A stretch of 64,000 nt of DNA, from contig ML133499.1 of the NCBI GenBank assembly GCA_003864495.1, positions 2,480,001 through 2,544,000 of the forward strand, given 5' to 3'. The DNA is from Nemopilema nomurai (taxonomy: Eukaryota > Cnidaria > Scyphozoa > Rhizostomeae > Rhizostomatidae). Under the pieces are notes generated by a model that saw only the letters and a program-made list of their open reading frames with translations, was not told the DNA's origin and made no database searches. How positions within the stretch are numbered: position 1 is the stretch's first letter; each line of letters opens with the position of its first letter. Of this stretch, positions 47,421-58,306 are shown one piece after another. A program made the position numbers and the translations under genes.

Positions 47421-50203
47421 ATGCCGGATGGTGTTCCTTCCACGGAAGAAAAGAGCGTCCTCGTTCGCATCCAGACTTTAGAAAAGCTGGACTTTTGGTG
47501 CGAACAAGTTCCCTCTAATTATACCCCGGAGGTGTTCCTAAAAGAGGAATGGATTTTGTCTATATTGTACTACGTTAACTAGAAATAATTAGTAAGCTGT
47601 ATTTAGTTTGAAAACCATATACACATGTACTTGGAAATTGTATATACACCAACACTTGATAAAGTGCTGCTTTTAAGAGTAAAAACAGACAAAGAATAAG
47701 TTAATACCTCCAAAGTCAAGCTGCCAGTTTGAAGCATTCTTTTTACCGAGTCCTCTTGTCTCAGCTTTTCCTTTCTAGAATTACCAAATGTAGCTCGATG
47801 ACGATTCAGAAAACAAGACAACTGTACATTGCTTGAAAACTAATTTCGATAGCACAATTCCAACNTGGACTAGAAGTCTTGTGTCCGTGCCTAACATTTC
47901 ATATGAGGATGTGTATAAATTTTTAGGGAAGGTACCACAGAAAATCAAAGAAAGATACATCCACAACATAAAGGGTTGGTATCAATACTGTTGTACAATT
48001 TACTACATTGATTCATTTATATTTTGATTATTTACCTCTCTGTAGTATGAGTTACAGTTTCTTGACATCTTTTTCTTTATGTTTCAGTGAAAAGAATCAA
48101 TGAAACAACCGAGATCACGCAATGCAAAATAGTGAGCAAGTGCTACCATTCGATGAGAAAAGGTGAAAAACCGCATTGTTTGGCTGTTCTCCTTCCCTCA
48201 GATGCCGGGAAAGTGCATGTAGACGCATTAAGTTGCACATGCAAGGCTGGAAAAGGGGTTTGCAATCACAAGTCTGCCTTTTTGTTCCAGATTGTCCACT
48301 ACAAATCCGTAGGATTAAAGGTATGTTTCCATGTTTAGTTAACATTTGGGTGGGTCTTTTGGCTGTTCACTCTAAGGTGCATGTAGATCTTATTCTCCGT
48401 GTAAATGATTGTGTTCCTACCTTTCCCTTGGTTTTAATCAATTTATTATATTCGTTCCTTGGCTCACAACTTCAATTAGCCAAAAATATTTTTTATCAAG
48501 GTATGTTTTAGAGCATAATACTTTAAACTTGCTTTAATGCAAAACATGAATTTAGTATTAATCTGTACATGTTTATGAAACAAAATCTGCAATAATGTCT
48601 TCTTTTTTAGCTTTGTGATACCTATTTCTTCTTGCTCTCAAGTACCTTTAGATTATTTTTTATACATTGCAGGTTTTGCCAAATAATGTTTCCAAAACAT
48701 CATTACCTCAAACTTGGCACAAGCCAAGAACGAAAGGTATAAATCCTGAGCCAATTTCTTCTCTGCGGATTCAAAATCCTGTGAAATTTGCAAAGAAGAA
48801 ACTTCAGTCAAATGGTTTGTTTTATTTTGTGTATGATTAATTTTATTTCAACTAGCAAATAGGTCCTTAAATTCTTTCAAAGCCTGTTTGTCATGCTGGA
48901 TTACTTTTTGCTATCCAGCTGGGTTTATTTTAGAGAATTAGCTCCCCAAAGACAAGAGTCTAAATTTTCTGTATCAATTCTTCTATATATTTTTCAAGTT
49001 TAATATGAACCTAGGATTTATTTATTGTTTATCTCTTTTAATTTCTAGGACTCTGTTAAATGCTAGGAAAAATTTTAATCAACAACCCAACCTGTTTTAC
49101 TGCTTAAAGGAAGTAACCTTTGTGTGCTCAAATCTGTTTCTTCAAATTTGAGTCTTTTAAAGCTTTGAAAGTGATGAAATTAAATTTCATTTTTAGGAGA
49201 TAAAATTGAAGACAAGAGGACAAAACTCCATATGCATTGCGCCCACTGTGTATAACCCTTTGCAAGATGAAGATGATTCTGCAAAAAAATTTATTGCAGA
49301 CTTTAAAAAATCCTTTGCAAGTGGCCCAAAAACACAGTTTTTCTACATTCTGGATGCAGATCAGGAAGATATCCTAGTTTCATCTTCTTATGGAATGCTA
49401 CCCAAAGGCTCAGTTATCAGTTACCATTTCCCACTGAAGGAAGTTGACAACTTTTGCAAGCTTAAAGATGCACCTACCTTCCCAGCCATTCTGTTGTACT
49501 CTCTAAGTAGAGTCTACTCGACTGTGTTGGACAGAAATAGCTTAGAAATTTTTGAAGAAAACATTGTGACCGAAGAGGAAGCTATTTCAATTGAAAATGA
49601 GACCAGAGAGCAATCAGTTACTTATGGCATGAAATGAGATGCAGTAGAATAACATCAACTAAGTTCAAACGGATTGTTTCACGTCGTGATAATTTTGCAA
49701 AACTTGCTATGGATTTAGTAAGTACAAAAAATATACAAACAGCTGCGATGAGAAGAGGCATTGCTTGTGAGAAAATGGCTGCTTCTGCATATATGAATAA
49801 CAGGGGAGTCAACCTTTACGGAGCTGGTTTTTGTATAAACTGGGGAATATCATACTTAGGGACTTCACCTTATTATAAAGTATATGATCCAGCTGAAGAC
49901 CATTGTTTCGGTCTTCTTGAAATAAAGTGCCCTGATAAACAAACAATCACAGAAGTACGATACCTGAAAAGAAAGGATGGCAAGATACACCTCAATGATT
50001 GTCATGAGTACTACTACCAAGTAATTGGTCAGCTTGGGATAACGGGCCTGAAGTGGTGTGATTTTATGGTTTGGTGCCCAGAAGACCACTTTGTTGAAAG
50101 AATTCACTTTGATGAAACAACTTTTTTAAATGTTATATCAAAAGTTGATAAATTTTACTTTGAATACTTTTTGCCAGCCATAGTTAACAAAAATTTAAAT
50201 TGA
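47421..50203 (+). pseudogene. Element C: SWIM-YqaJ nuclease gene with introns, frameshifted
   Basis: Supported exons are about 47833-47974, 48088-48320, 48673-48814 and 49197-50203. A 53-codon frame at 47421-47582 (MPDGVPSTEEKSVLVRIQ) may be the first exon. Exon 48088-48320 has a SWIM finger, CTCKAGKGVCNH. The last exon has RITSTKFKRIV, ACEKMAA, INWGISYLGTSPYY and LEIKCPDK, the acidic and lysine residues expected in the YqaJ/lambda-exonuclease fold, then YYYQVIGQLGITG. Frame changes lie near 49210 and near 49620 (WHEMRCSRIT is split). One undetermined base (N) is at 47865. It ends about 80 bases before the stop of the opposing C transposase, so the two genes converge. Confidence 0.8.
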
Positions 50204-50498
50204 AAAAATTTAAATTTTAAGGTTATTACTGTAGTGCTCTTAATTTTATGTTGATATAAGAACATGACTATAAAAATGCTTTTTCAAAACAAGTCCCCTC
50301 TAAAGTTTGTAAGCAGACATGCAATAGACCACTTTCGCAATGACGTCAAAAGGTTTTTTAAAACGAGGTGCGTAATTGAAAACGAGAATACCGATGTTCC
50401 AGTTGCCTTGGCATTTTCGCACAACTATCGAAACACCGATCTTGTTTGGAAAATTAGAAGCGTTTGTTTGATTAAACTTGAGCAGTTAAGATCTTGAA

Positions 50499-52339
50499 AT
50501 GGAAGAGTTTCAATCGTTGCTTCCTGAAGGAAAAGTTGTCGAGTGTTTGGAAGATTTGGGGTCATTAACAGTAGCGGAATTAAAGAGCATTTTGAAGCGC
50601 TACAAGGAGAAAACATCCGGTGTTAAGGCCGATCTTGTTCTTCGCACGTTTGCCGTATTTTGCCGTGCAAAAACATTTAGTGTGCATTCTGAAGATGTGT
50701 TAGATGAATCCTCTCTCCTTGCCATGAGAAAGAATACACCTACGAAGCATTCCATCAGCAATGTCAGCATCTTCCATGGACATCTGACCTACGTGGAACA
50801 CCGGCTTTTAATTTTCTGCAGTTGTACGAATATTTGGTTATAAGAACATCCAAGTTCAAGCACATTCTTTTGAAAAGTACATCATATAAGAAGCTGAAAG
50901 CTTTCCAGTTCTTTTATGAAGGGTTTATAAAGAAGATTGACGTTGCAACAGATAACAACTTTTCTTATTTTGATGTCAGAGTCAAAGCTTCAATGAAGAA
51001 GTGTTTATACAAAGTAATTTTAAAATTGTCAATCAATTCTGGTGATGTTTGCTCTGCTGCATGTACTTGTCCTGCTGGTATTGGTCTTGGTGGTTTTGGC
51101 AACTGCAACCATGTTGGAGGTGTTCTCTTTGCTCTTGAAGACTTCAACAGACGTGGTTTACGAGAGTATCCATCTGCTGTATCATGCACTTCAAAGCTGT
51201 CTTCTTGGAATGTTCCAAATGCAACTGCTCTTAAATCCATCAATCCCTCTCCAATAGATGAAGTGATAATACAAAAAATCAAGTTTGGAAAGGACAATGA
51301 TAAAAGTAATTTGTCTCACTATAAATCCTTTGATCCACGTGCTCCATCTGATAAAGCTATTGATGATAAAAGACTTGAAGCCCTCAAAATGAAATTGGCA
51401 GAAGCTTTACCAAACAGTGGTTTTTTTGGCTTTCATGAAATTTCTGAACCTGTAGATTCTGACACACTTGCTTTAACTGAAGCCACTGCATCCAGTCCTG
51501 AACATCCTTTCTTCTATGAATCCATCTCCTTCAATGAATATTACGATATTTCAACTTCCTCCTTCAAAGAAATGATGGACATTTATTGCCAAAACACAAC
51601 ATTGTCCCAAGAAGAAATTTCCAATATTGAAAAAACAACATATGGTCAAGCTTCAAATGATGATTGGAAAAAGCATCGAATGTATCGTATCACTGCATCC
51701 AATTTTTACTCTGCTGCTGTAAAATCTGTTGAACCTTCTTCTAAGCTTAACTCTATGTTTTATAAAACTTTCACAACAGCTGCAACTGGCCATGGCCAGA
51801 AACACGAAGGACATGTTAAAGAGCTTTATATAATGTTACTGAAAGATAAAGGTATCAATGCTCAAGTTTCTGATGTTGGTCTGCAATTGTCTTCCTCATT
51901 TCCTTATCTTGGTGCTTCATTAGATGGTGTAGTCACTTACAAAAATGAAACATGGGGATTGGAAATCAAATGTCCATTTTCCAAGTACAACATGTCTCTT
52001 CAAGAAGCTCTGAAGGATAAGAAGTTCTTTTTTGTTGAAGATGGTGGTAATTTTAAGCTGAAGCGCAAGCATGCATACTTCTACCAAGTTCAAGGCCAAA
52101 TGTTTTGTGCAAACTTAAAGAGAGTTGATTTTGTAGTTTGGTTTGGAACTGGGAGGCCATTGTTTGTTGAAACCATTTGCTTTGATGAAGAATTTATGGT
52201 CAATTATGTTTTTCCAAGACTGAAGTATTTTTTTTGTAGAGCAGTTCTCCTTGAGTTTTTCACAAAGCGTGTTAAACAGGGATTTAAATTATATTTGCAT
52301 GGTGGCTGGGAGAATTTTGATAAAAAGCATATTTTATGA
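50499..52339 (+). pseudogene. Element A: SAP-SWIM-YqaJ nuclease, one frameshift
   Basis: It starts at the ATG at 50499 with a SAP-like DNA-binding helix pair (LTVAELKSILKRYKEKTSG, then KADLVLRTFAVF). Near 50730 the reading moves by one base (KEYTYEAFHQQCQHLPWTSD). The remaining about 530 codons are open. A SWIM finger lies at about 51059-51115 (CTCPAGIGLGGFGNCNH), then YRITASNFYSAAVKSVEPSS near 51685-51745. The YqaJ core is YLGASLDGVVTY with WGLEIKCPFSKY near 51905-51990 and YFYQVQGQMFCANLKRVDFV, giving the D...ExK nuclease motif. The copy in element B keeps the frame open at the same place, so the shift is a lesion or sequencing error, not an intron. The role is presumably an exonuclease that helps excision or repair. 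Confidence 0.88.
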
Positions 52340-52905
52340 AGTGATAATATATCTGAAGTAATAAGTAATAGACCAGTATGTATTATTTTAAAAAAAGATA
52401 AGTATTTGTAGAAGTATTTAATATCATCTCTACTACTGAGCTAGCCATCACAAAACATTCTTAATTCTATACGTTTGATAATTTTAAAAACTTGACAGGA
52501 ATATGCACACAAAGCCGTTTTTGCATTGTACAATATGATTGTATTAGATATCTTTGTACAGACAGTTGTTAAAGGTTGAAAATATGTTTATCTACACTAT
52601 ATAACATCATAGTTAATATACTTTCAGATAATATGTATTTATGACATTATTGGGAATACTATGATTTGGACAATCAACTAGATACTTAAGCATTTTAGAC
52701 AACTATTTTGATAAAATATGATATTTCGAACATATTTGTATATACAGCTGCATAATGATTGCATTAAGCATGTAGCAACTTAGAACCATCCTGTTTTATT
52801 GACAAAAAATGTGTACAGCTCTGCCTATACAACATCTAGCACTATATGACAGACCAGTAAACAGAAATTTTCATTACATACAACTATGTGTATACTATAT
52901 ATATG
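52340..52905. other. Noncoding gap between the convergent genes of element A
   Basis: AT-rich sequence with no protein-like frame. It holds the 3' ends of the two converging genes, and the SINE lies at its right side. Confidence 0.6.
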
Positions 52906-53042
52906 TAATCATAAGATTAAGGCTGACGGGAGGAAAATTATTACCACAAGGGTGCTGCCCAATTGTATCAAACCATTCGTGGTTGGAATCGAACTCCAGT
53001 TTGCTGCTTCAAAAACCAACGCTAATTCCACTGAGCCATACA
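52906..53042 (-). repeat. tRNA-derived SINE, copy 2
   Basis: The reverse strand reads ATGGCTCAGTGGAATTAGCG (A-box) and GGAGTTCGATTCCAACC (a canonical B-box), then GGGCAGCACCCTTGTGG and a TTATGATTA tail. It matches 34075-34214. It lies in the gap between the two convergent genes of element A, next to TA-rich sequence, and so does not disrupt either gene. Confidence 0.87.
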
Positions 53043-53160
53043 AATATATATAATTATTCATAATTATTTTTTGCAGAAAATTCTATTGGTGATATAATAT
53101 ATATATATTATTAAACGTTATACCTAAATGGTGACTTGCTATTTGTTATTTCTGCTATAC

Positions 53161-54837
53161 CTAGTTATCATTTGAATTTACTAAAAAAGGTAAAAAGTTT
53201 GTAAGGAGGCAGCATACTGTGAAGATTTGATCAGCAACAGGGTACAGTGAAAGAGGTAAAACACCATCAAGGATATGATAATTTTTAACTCTTCCTATGG
53301 CTCTTTCCACATGTATCCGCACTGAAGCAATTCGGGCTGTTTCTTCAGTTTCCTCTGCTGAAAGCTGTGCTCTTGTGCCTTTAAAGGGAGGAATGTTTAA
53401 AGTAACACCAGGAGGAAGGATATCTTTTACATCAAACCCACGATCTGCCATGATGTTGTCACCATCCTCTAAAAGTGATAACACACCTGATTTGAGAGTA
53501 ATTTCTTTGTCAGAAACTCTGCCAGACCATAACTTTGATATGAATGTAATGCATCCAACTGGTGAAATTCCAACAAGAGCCTTCCATGTGTTGTGGTGTT
53601 TGTAATCTGACCATGTTTGTGACTGTGATTTCATTGATGATGGAACCTCTATGAAAACTTCAGTGCAATCAATGATAATTCTAGTTGTGGGGAAATCTTT
53701 GAACTGAGATGGCATATTTTTACGCACAAAGTCTTGAGATGGAAACGGAAATAAAGTTGGGAGTTCATGATACAAAAAGCAAATCCAGGTTGTAAAGATC
53801 TTTGAAACTTGACCAGGAGAGATTCCAAAGCGATCAGACAAATCTGAAACAAACAAGCCAACTTTCAGTCTCATCAACACCAACACAAACTCTTCTAGAT
53901 GAGAAAGTGTGCGCTTTCTGCCAGGCTTTAAGGAAGACTTTTCATGGTATTCAAGATCAGTATTGAGATATGATTGTTTACCACGCCAGTAATGCATTCG
54001 AGACAATTTTGGTTCAAAATAATCAAAAGTTGCCAGTAGAGAAGAAAAGTTAGGGAAACCAGTGTAAAACTTTGTTGCAGATTCATCAGCTTTTAATTTT
54101 TCAATTGAAAAGAGGGACTTCTTTAATTCTGCTATCTGTAACTCCAACAGGGCCACTTGATTGTTCAATGTAGAAATCTTTAGGTTCAATGCTTCAGCTT
54201 CTGTTTTGAAGTTATCAGATTCAATAAAGGCTTTCATAATTTCATTATCAATATTACCAGAGTCAGAAGGAAGATAAACAGCTGAGTTTACAAAAGAGAA
54301 ATCTGTTTGCGTTGATATTGTAACAGAATTATCAGCAACATCAAGTGCTTCTTCAAAGAAATCTGGAAGAAAATCAGTAGCAGCAGATTCAGCAACAATT
54401 GGCAATTGGATTGAACGGTGTGTCGGAGGTTTGCGTGACTTAGGCTTTATTGCTATTGTGCTACTTTCATAGAGATTACGGGAAGGAACAGTCCCAGTAA
54501 CTAGACGCCAGTGAGTGGGATTACGTTTGATATCTGCATCAGCAAAATGTTTTTCACAAAGAACAGTCGCGCTTGTAACTTTAAAATCATCTCTTCCATC
54601 TACTCTTTTAATTAAATTGCACCAACGAAGTTTCTCAGGATTTTTCTGTGGAAATCCAAAAAAATGTAGGCCGCTTGCAGTTCCGTCGGTATTATAAAAA
54701 GTGCTATAGCATCGGTATGCTGCACATTGACGTCCAAGAGACCTCTTCTTTTTCTTGGAAACACTTTCCGACATTTCACAGTGCTCTTTCTGACTCATTT
54801 TCACGAATAGATCAATTTTAAGCGGATGTATTTCCAA
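53161..54837 (-). CDS. Element A: THAP-DDE_Tnp_4 transposase, intact (558 aa)
   Basis: A single open frame starts at the ATG at 54837; a second in-frame ATG 13 codons on is an alternative. Residues about 37-120 form a THAP finger (CAAYRC, a W at WCNLIKRVD, LCEKHF, then PSRNL). Residues about 215-250 are a leucine-rich coiled coil (KISTLNNQVALLELQIAELK). A helix-turn-helix-like region (SDLSDRFGISPGQVSKIFTT) precedes the DDE core: D in TRIIIDCTEVFIEVPSS, D in NIMADRGFDVKDILP and E in RIHVERAIGRVKNYHILDGV. All catalytic residues are present and the frame is clean, so this copy may be active. The closest relative in the window is the B transposase at 60001-61560. Confidence 0.93.
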   Translation of the reverse strand: MEIHPLKIDLFVKMSQKEHCEMSESVSKKKKRSLGRQCAAYRCYSTFYNTDGTASGLHFFGFPQKNPEKLRWCNLIKRVDGRDDFKVTSATVLCEKHFADADIKRNPTHWRLVTGTVPSRNLYESSTIAIKPKSRKPPTHRSIQLPIVAESAATDFLPDFFEEALDVADNSVTISTQTDFSFVNSAVYLPSDSGNIDNEIMKAFIESDNFKTEAEALNLKISTLNNQVALLELQIAELKKSLFSIEKLKADESATKFYTGFPNFSSLLATFDYFEPKLSRMHYWRGKQSYLNTDLEYHEKSSLKPGRKRTLSHLEEFVLVLMRLKVGLFVSDLSDRFGISPGQVSKIFTTWICFLYHELPTLFPFPSQDFVRKNMPSQFKDFPTTRIIIDCTEVFIEVPSSMKSQSQTWSDYKHHNTWKALVGISPVGCITFISKLWSGRVSDKEITLKSGVLSLLEDGDNIMADRGFDVKDILPPGVTLNIPPFKGTRAQLSAEETEETARIASVRIHVERAIGRVKNYHILDGVLPLSLYPVADQIFTVCCLLTNFLPFLVNSNDN

Positions 54838-56421
54838 TAGTAGTTCGAATCGCAGTGCTTACTATTTGCGAAATGATGTTGGAACATCGGTATTCTCGTT
54901 TTCGATATGGTACCTCTCTATCAAAAGCCGTTTGACGTCATTGCGAAAGTGGTCTATTGTCCAGAGTTGGTTTGTTGTCCCTGCTATATTTAAAGGTAGA
55001 ACCTTGTCAAAAAGATGATTTTCCTTCACTCTCCTTATAGCCCTTTCCACATGAATACGCAACCTTGCAATTGACTGAGTTTTCTCCACCTCATCACTTG
55101 AAAACTGCCCTTTAGGGTTCATGAATGGTGGAATATTTAGAGTTGCCTTGTATTTAACCAAAAGATCTTCTATCTCAAAGCCTTTGTCAGCCATGACAGA
55201 GTCATTTTCCTCCAACAAATGTAAAATTCCACTCACAGAAGTAATTTCCTTGTCTGAAATTCCTCCAGTATATAAATGTGAAACAAAGGTCACAGCCCCT
55301 GTTGGGGATATTCCAATTAACCCTTTGTATGTTGTGTGGCCCTTGTAATTGGAATATAATTCCGACTGTAGGACCACACTTGATGGAGATTGTGATCTGA
55401 TTTCATTACAGTCCAAATTAACTCTTGTAGCAGGATATTGCTCTTTGAAAAAGGTTGGCATATGCTGATCAATCTTTTTTCTTGAAGGCCAAATTGGTAT
55501 TGCCCCAAGAAAGAAGTATAAGTAATTGGCCCAAGTTATAATGTACCTACTCAGAGTAGATGTTGAGGTGTTAAAACGGTCTGCAAGTTCTGGATTAAAT
55601 AAGCCAAGCCTCAGTTTACAGAGGAAAAGAAACAGCTGATCTTCTAAACATAATGCATGTTGCGAAAAATCAGTGCTCTTTGTAACTGCCTTGCCAGATA
55701 ACCTTTCTCTCTGGACTTGCTGCCAAGTTGTCATTTTAAGGGCAGTTGGGCGAATGACAAGAATGAACTGTCTCAACAACTGGTTACTTTGGAAGCCAGT
55801 ATAGAAGCAAATCATTGCATCATTAGCTGCATATCTATAAAGTCCAAATCGTTACATTTTCAGTTTTTCGACCTCTTTTGTAAGTTCCTGAACTCTCTTC
55901 AAAGCTTTTTCGTGTTTTTCTTCCAGGGAAAGTTGCTCCTCTGTCCGATCATCACCCTCTGAGCAGGCCGCAGCGGTGGCTTAGTTTTCTTCGTAACGGA
56001 CAGCTCCATAGTTTGTCTCCGCCAAAAGTTTCCTCTTCTGTGGAGACTTCCTTTTCGTTTTTTCTTCCTGCCATGAAAAAATTGTGGGTACAGCACCACT
56101 TTTTAGAGATCTCTTTCCTGCTTGAGATGTCTTCCACTCTTCCGGCCTAAAATGGGCCGAGCACACGACCGTGTGGTTTGTAATGCTGAAAGCACGTCTG
56201 GGGTCTCTTCGAATTTTTGCAATCCACACCTTTCTGGTTGCCTCATTCTTCGGAAAACAGTGAAATGACAAGTTACTTTGATATCTTGAATCATTTTCGC
56301 ATCTAGGAACGGAGCAATGATAGTTAGGCATACTTGTGACGAGCGAGTTGCTTCCTTGCCCTGGTGGCCTCGTTTTCGTTTAAGAGCGATGCAGGGGTGA
56401 GAGAGGTGTATTGCCAACAAT

Positions 56422-57079
56422 TTGAGTTTAATTGAGCAACCTCGCTTCAATGTTGACCAGAGGTCAGTGAGAGATCGCTTTGCCAAGCTTGAAAAAGATT
56501 TTAAAAGAAAAAGGGCCAGTGAGGAAAGAGCCAGTGGCATTAGCCCAGAAGACCCGGATGAGCTGGATCAGGCTCTGGAAGATATCACAGAGACAGCAAG
56601 GGAGCAGCAAGAGCAGTTGTTAAGAGGGGAGGCAAAGAAGAAACATGACCTAGAAAAAGAAAAGGAAACAGCAGAGACAGTGAGGAAGAGGGCAATGGAG
56701 AGAATGGGAGAAACTAGGGAAAGAGAGTGTGTAGAAAAAGAGAGGAAAAAGAAAAAATATGAGGGAGATACAATAGGTTACTTAAGGGAAAGAAGAGAGC
56801 AGGATATCCAAAAGAGTGAGAAAGAATTCAAGTTTAAAGAGAGAGAGAGAAAGAATGCAGGGAGAAGAGATAAAGATGAGAAAGAAAGAGCAAGAGATAA
56901 AAGAGAGGGAGCAACTTCTGAGGGAGAAAGAATTGGAGGGCAGGCTGAAGAAAGATGAAGCTTTATTTTCTTTTTTAAAACAACAGCAGGAGCAGCAACA
57001 GGCTATTTTGGAAGAGGTGCAGAAGCAGAATAAGTTACTTCTGTCTCTTTACCAAAATAGCCTGGAAAATAAGGAATGA
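56422..57079 (+). pseudogene. Harbinger 2: Myb/SANT-associated accessory protein, N-terminus lost
   Basis: The frame opens after a TGA at 56398-56400 and reads RCIANNLSLIEQPRFNVDQR and VRDRFAKLEKDFKRK, the end of the Myb/SANT-like domain typical of Harbinger partner proteins (recalled). A highly charged helical region follows (EKEKETAETVRKRAMERMG). Near 56820-56880 the reading moves to another frame (KMRKKEQEIKEREQLLREKE) and ends at a stop at 57077-57079 after a glutamine-rich stretch. The first Myb helix is missing. It converges with the transposase at 58307-59353. Confidence 0.65.
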
Positions 57080-58306
57080 ATGGTTAGAATTCCTAGTAAA
57101 ATTATGGTTAATGCAAGTGAAAATGTTGGTATAAGTACCAATAGTTCTGCTGTATATAAAACTTACAAATGCCAGCTAAAATTCATAACCAATCATTCCT
57201 TTTTTCAAGTAAAAATATTAGTTGAACATGTTTACAATTTTTATGCAACCTGGACTAATGCAGAGCTTGAATGGATAAGGGACTGTGCCTTACCTCCCAC
57301 ACTGTTTTGATGCACTAGTTATAACGACTTATTTTTGACACATATTTTCTCTTTTTGCAACTTTAGCTTGTCCCTATTTGTTTTTGGGTTCTGAGTTCAA
57401 AATTTCTTAAAAATTAATTGTGGGTTTGTCTCGAGACTATGCTAGAACTACTTCATATTTAACACCAAACTTTTAATAGACAAACAACTCACTTTAAACA
57501 TAATTTTGTCTAGCCACAAAAATATGCATATTTTGCTCCCTTCCATTTGTATATAGAGGTTTTCTTTTACAATATGAGGATATCCTGCACGCTGTTGGTT
57601 AAGTTTTTATCTAGAAGTTTGAAAGATATATTTTTATAAAACTATTGTATATTTATAGTTATGCTTGATGTAATATTATACTTCTCCACATATACTTTTC
57701 GTTAGATTAAAACTGGTCAATTGCAGTTAAACATCGTAACTAATTTTCTCTAAAACTCAGAGGTGGAACTGTCCTAAATAAGTGGAATACATTTTTAGAG
57801 AGGACAATTTTACAGTAAAACAAATTGCCTTTTACATTCATTTTTGAAACAATCTTTTTAACATTAATCTCAATATTAATTTTCATAACAGCGATGTTTT
57901 GACCGATTGTGCCAGTAATTGAAAAGCCTTTTTCAATAAGCATTATTCAAAATCACTTTGTACAGTATCTCAGCCTTAGATTGTTTTTTAATTTTTATTC
58001 TTCTTTGATCAATTTTCAGCCATAAGTCCTGACATAATAGTTTTATAAGGAGAGAGTATGATTAAAAGAAATCAATGTGTTTTGTTTGCATGATCTGTGA
58101 CTTATGAATACTGTTTGTTTACTGGAAGGGTCATCTTTTGTCAATCCTACCAATGGTTGACTCAATGGGTTAATTTTTTGTTTATTGATAATAATGTGTT
58201 CACATACTTGGAGTTTCTTATCATGTGTGATGCGATAAATCTAAACATGGTAGTTTTGGTAGCTTTTAAAAAAGCTGTTTGGTAGCTTTTAAAAAAGCTG
58301 GTTTCT
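57080..58306. other. Noncoding gap of the second Harbinger
   Basis: AT-rich sequence with short unrecognised frames only. It separates the convergent Myb-like and transposase genes. A 20-base direct repeat (GGTAGCTTTTAAAAAAGCTG type) lies at 58257-58300. Confidence 0.5.

Larger units (their letters stand above)
50323..54957. mobile_element. Element A: two-gene THAP-DDE/YqaJ transposon, complete, about 4.6 kb
   Basis: The left end AATAGACCACTTTCGCAATG and, inverted, the right end share about 25 nearly identical bases (to GACGTCAAA). Related sequence extends about 60 bp further to GAAAACGAGAATACCGATGT. The borders are confirmed by the host frame of element C, which rejoins when this interval is removed. 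I see no clean direct duplication, so target preference is open. Contents are a SAP-SWIM-YqaJ gene (+), an intact THAP-DDE gene (-), and a SINE in the convergent gap. Confidence 0.88.
47421..56331. mobile_element. Element C: two-gene THAP-DDE/YqaJ transposon, old copy split by element A
   Basis: The extent is a minimum set by the outermost coding sequence. The SWIM-YqaJ gene (+) and the THAP-DDE transposase (-) converge near 50203-50284. Element A (50323-54957) sits in the last codons of the transposase, leaving 13 codons on its left and the rest on its right. The terminal repeats of C were not identified. Both genes carry inactivating changes. Confidence 0.75.
50284..56331 (-). pseudogene. 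Element C: THAP-DDE_Tnp_4 transposase, split by element A
   Basis: One reverse frame runs from the ATG at 56331 to 54958 and resumes at 50322-50284, giving LWT then ACLLTNFRGDLF and a stop. Removing 50323-54957 rejoins the frame. The N-terminus is a THAP finger (CSVPRCEN, a central W, VVCSAHF). A coiled coil (EEKHEKALKRVQELTKEVEK) follows, then the DDE core with D in RVNLDCNEI, D in SVMADKGFEIEDLL and E in HVERAIRRVKEN. Damage is two in-frame TAA codons (55983-55981 and 55854-55852) plus the insertion. There are no frameshifts. It diverges clearly from the A and B transposases, especially at the N-terminus. Confidence 0.88.

Noticed and set aside
49634..52339. Phage or bacterial contamination because of YqaJ nucleases
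   Set aside because: The genes carry SWIM/SAP domains, introns in one copy, and lie inside eukaryotic transposons with THAP transposases.
50323..54957. TA or AT target duplication for element A
   Set aside because: Flanking bases are AA on one side and TT on the other, i.e. inverted, so they extend the TIR rather than form a direct duplication.
56103..56540. Reverse 145-codon frame overlapping the THAP start
   Set aside because: It is out of frame with the THAP finger and antisense to the Myb-like gene; no recognisable motif.
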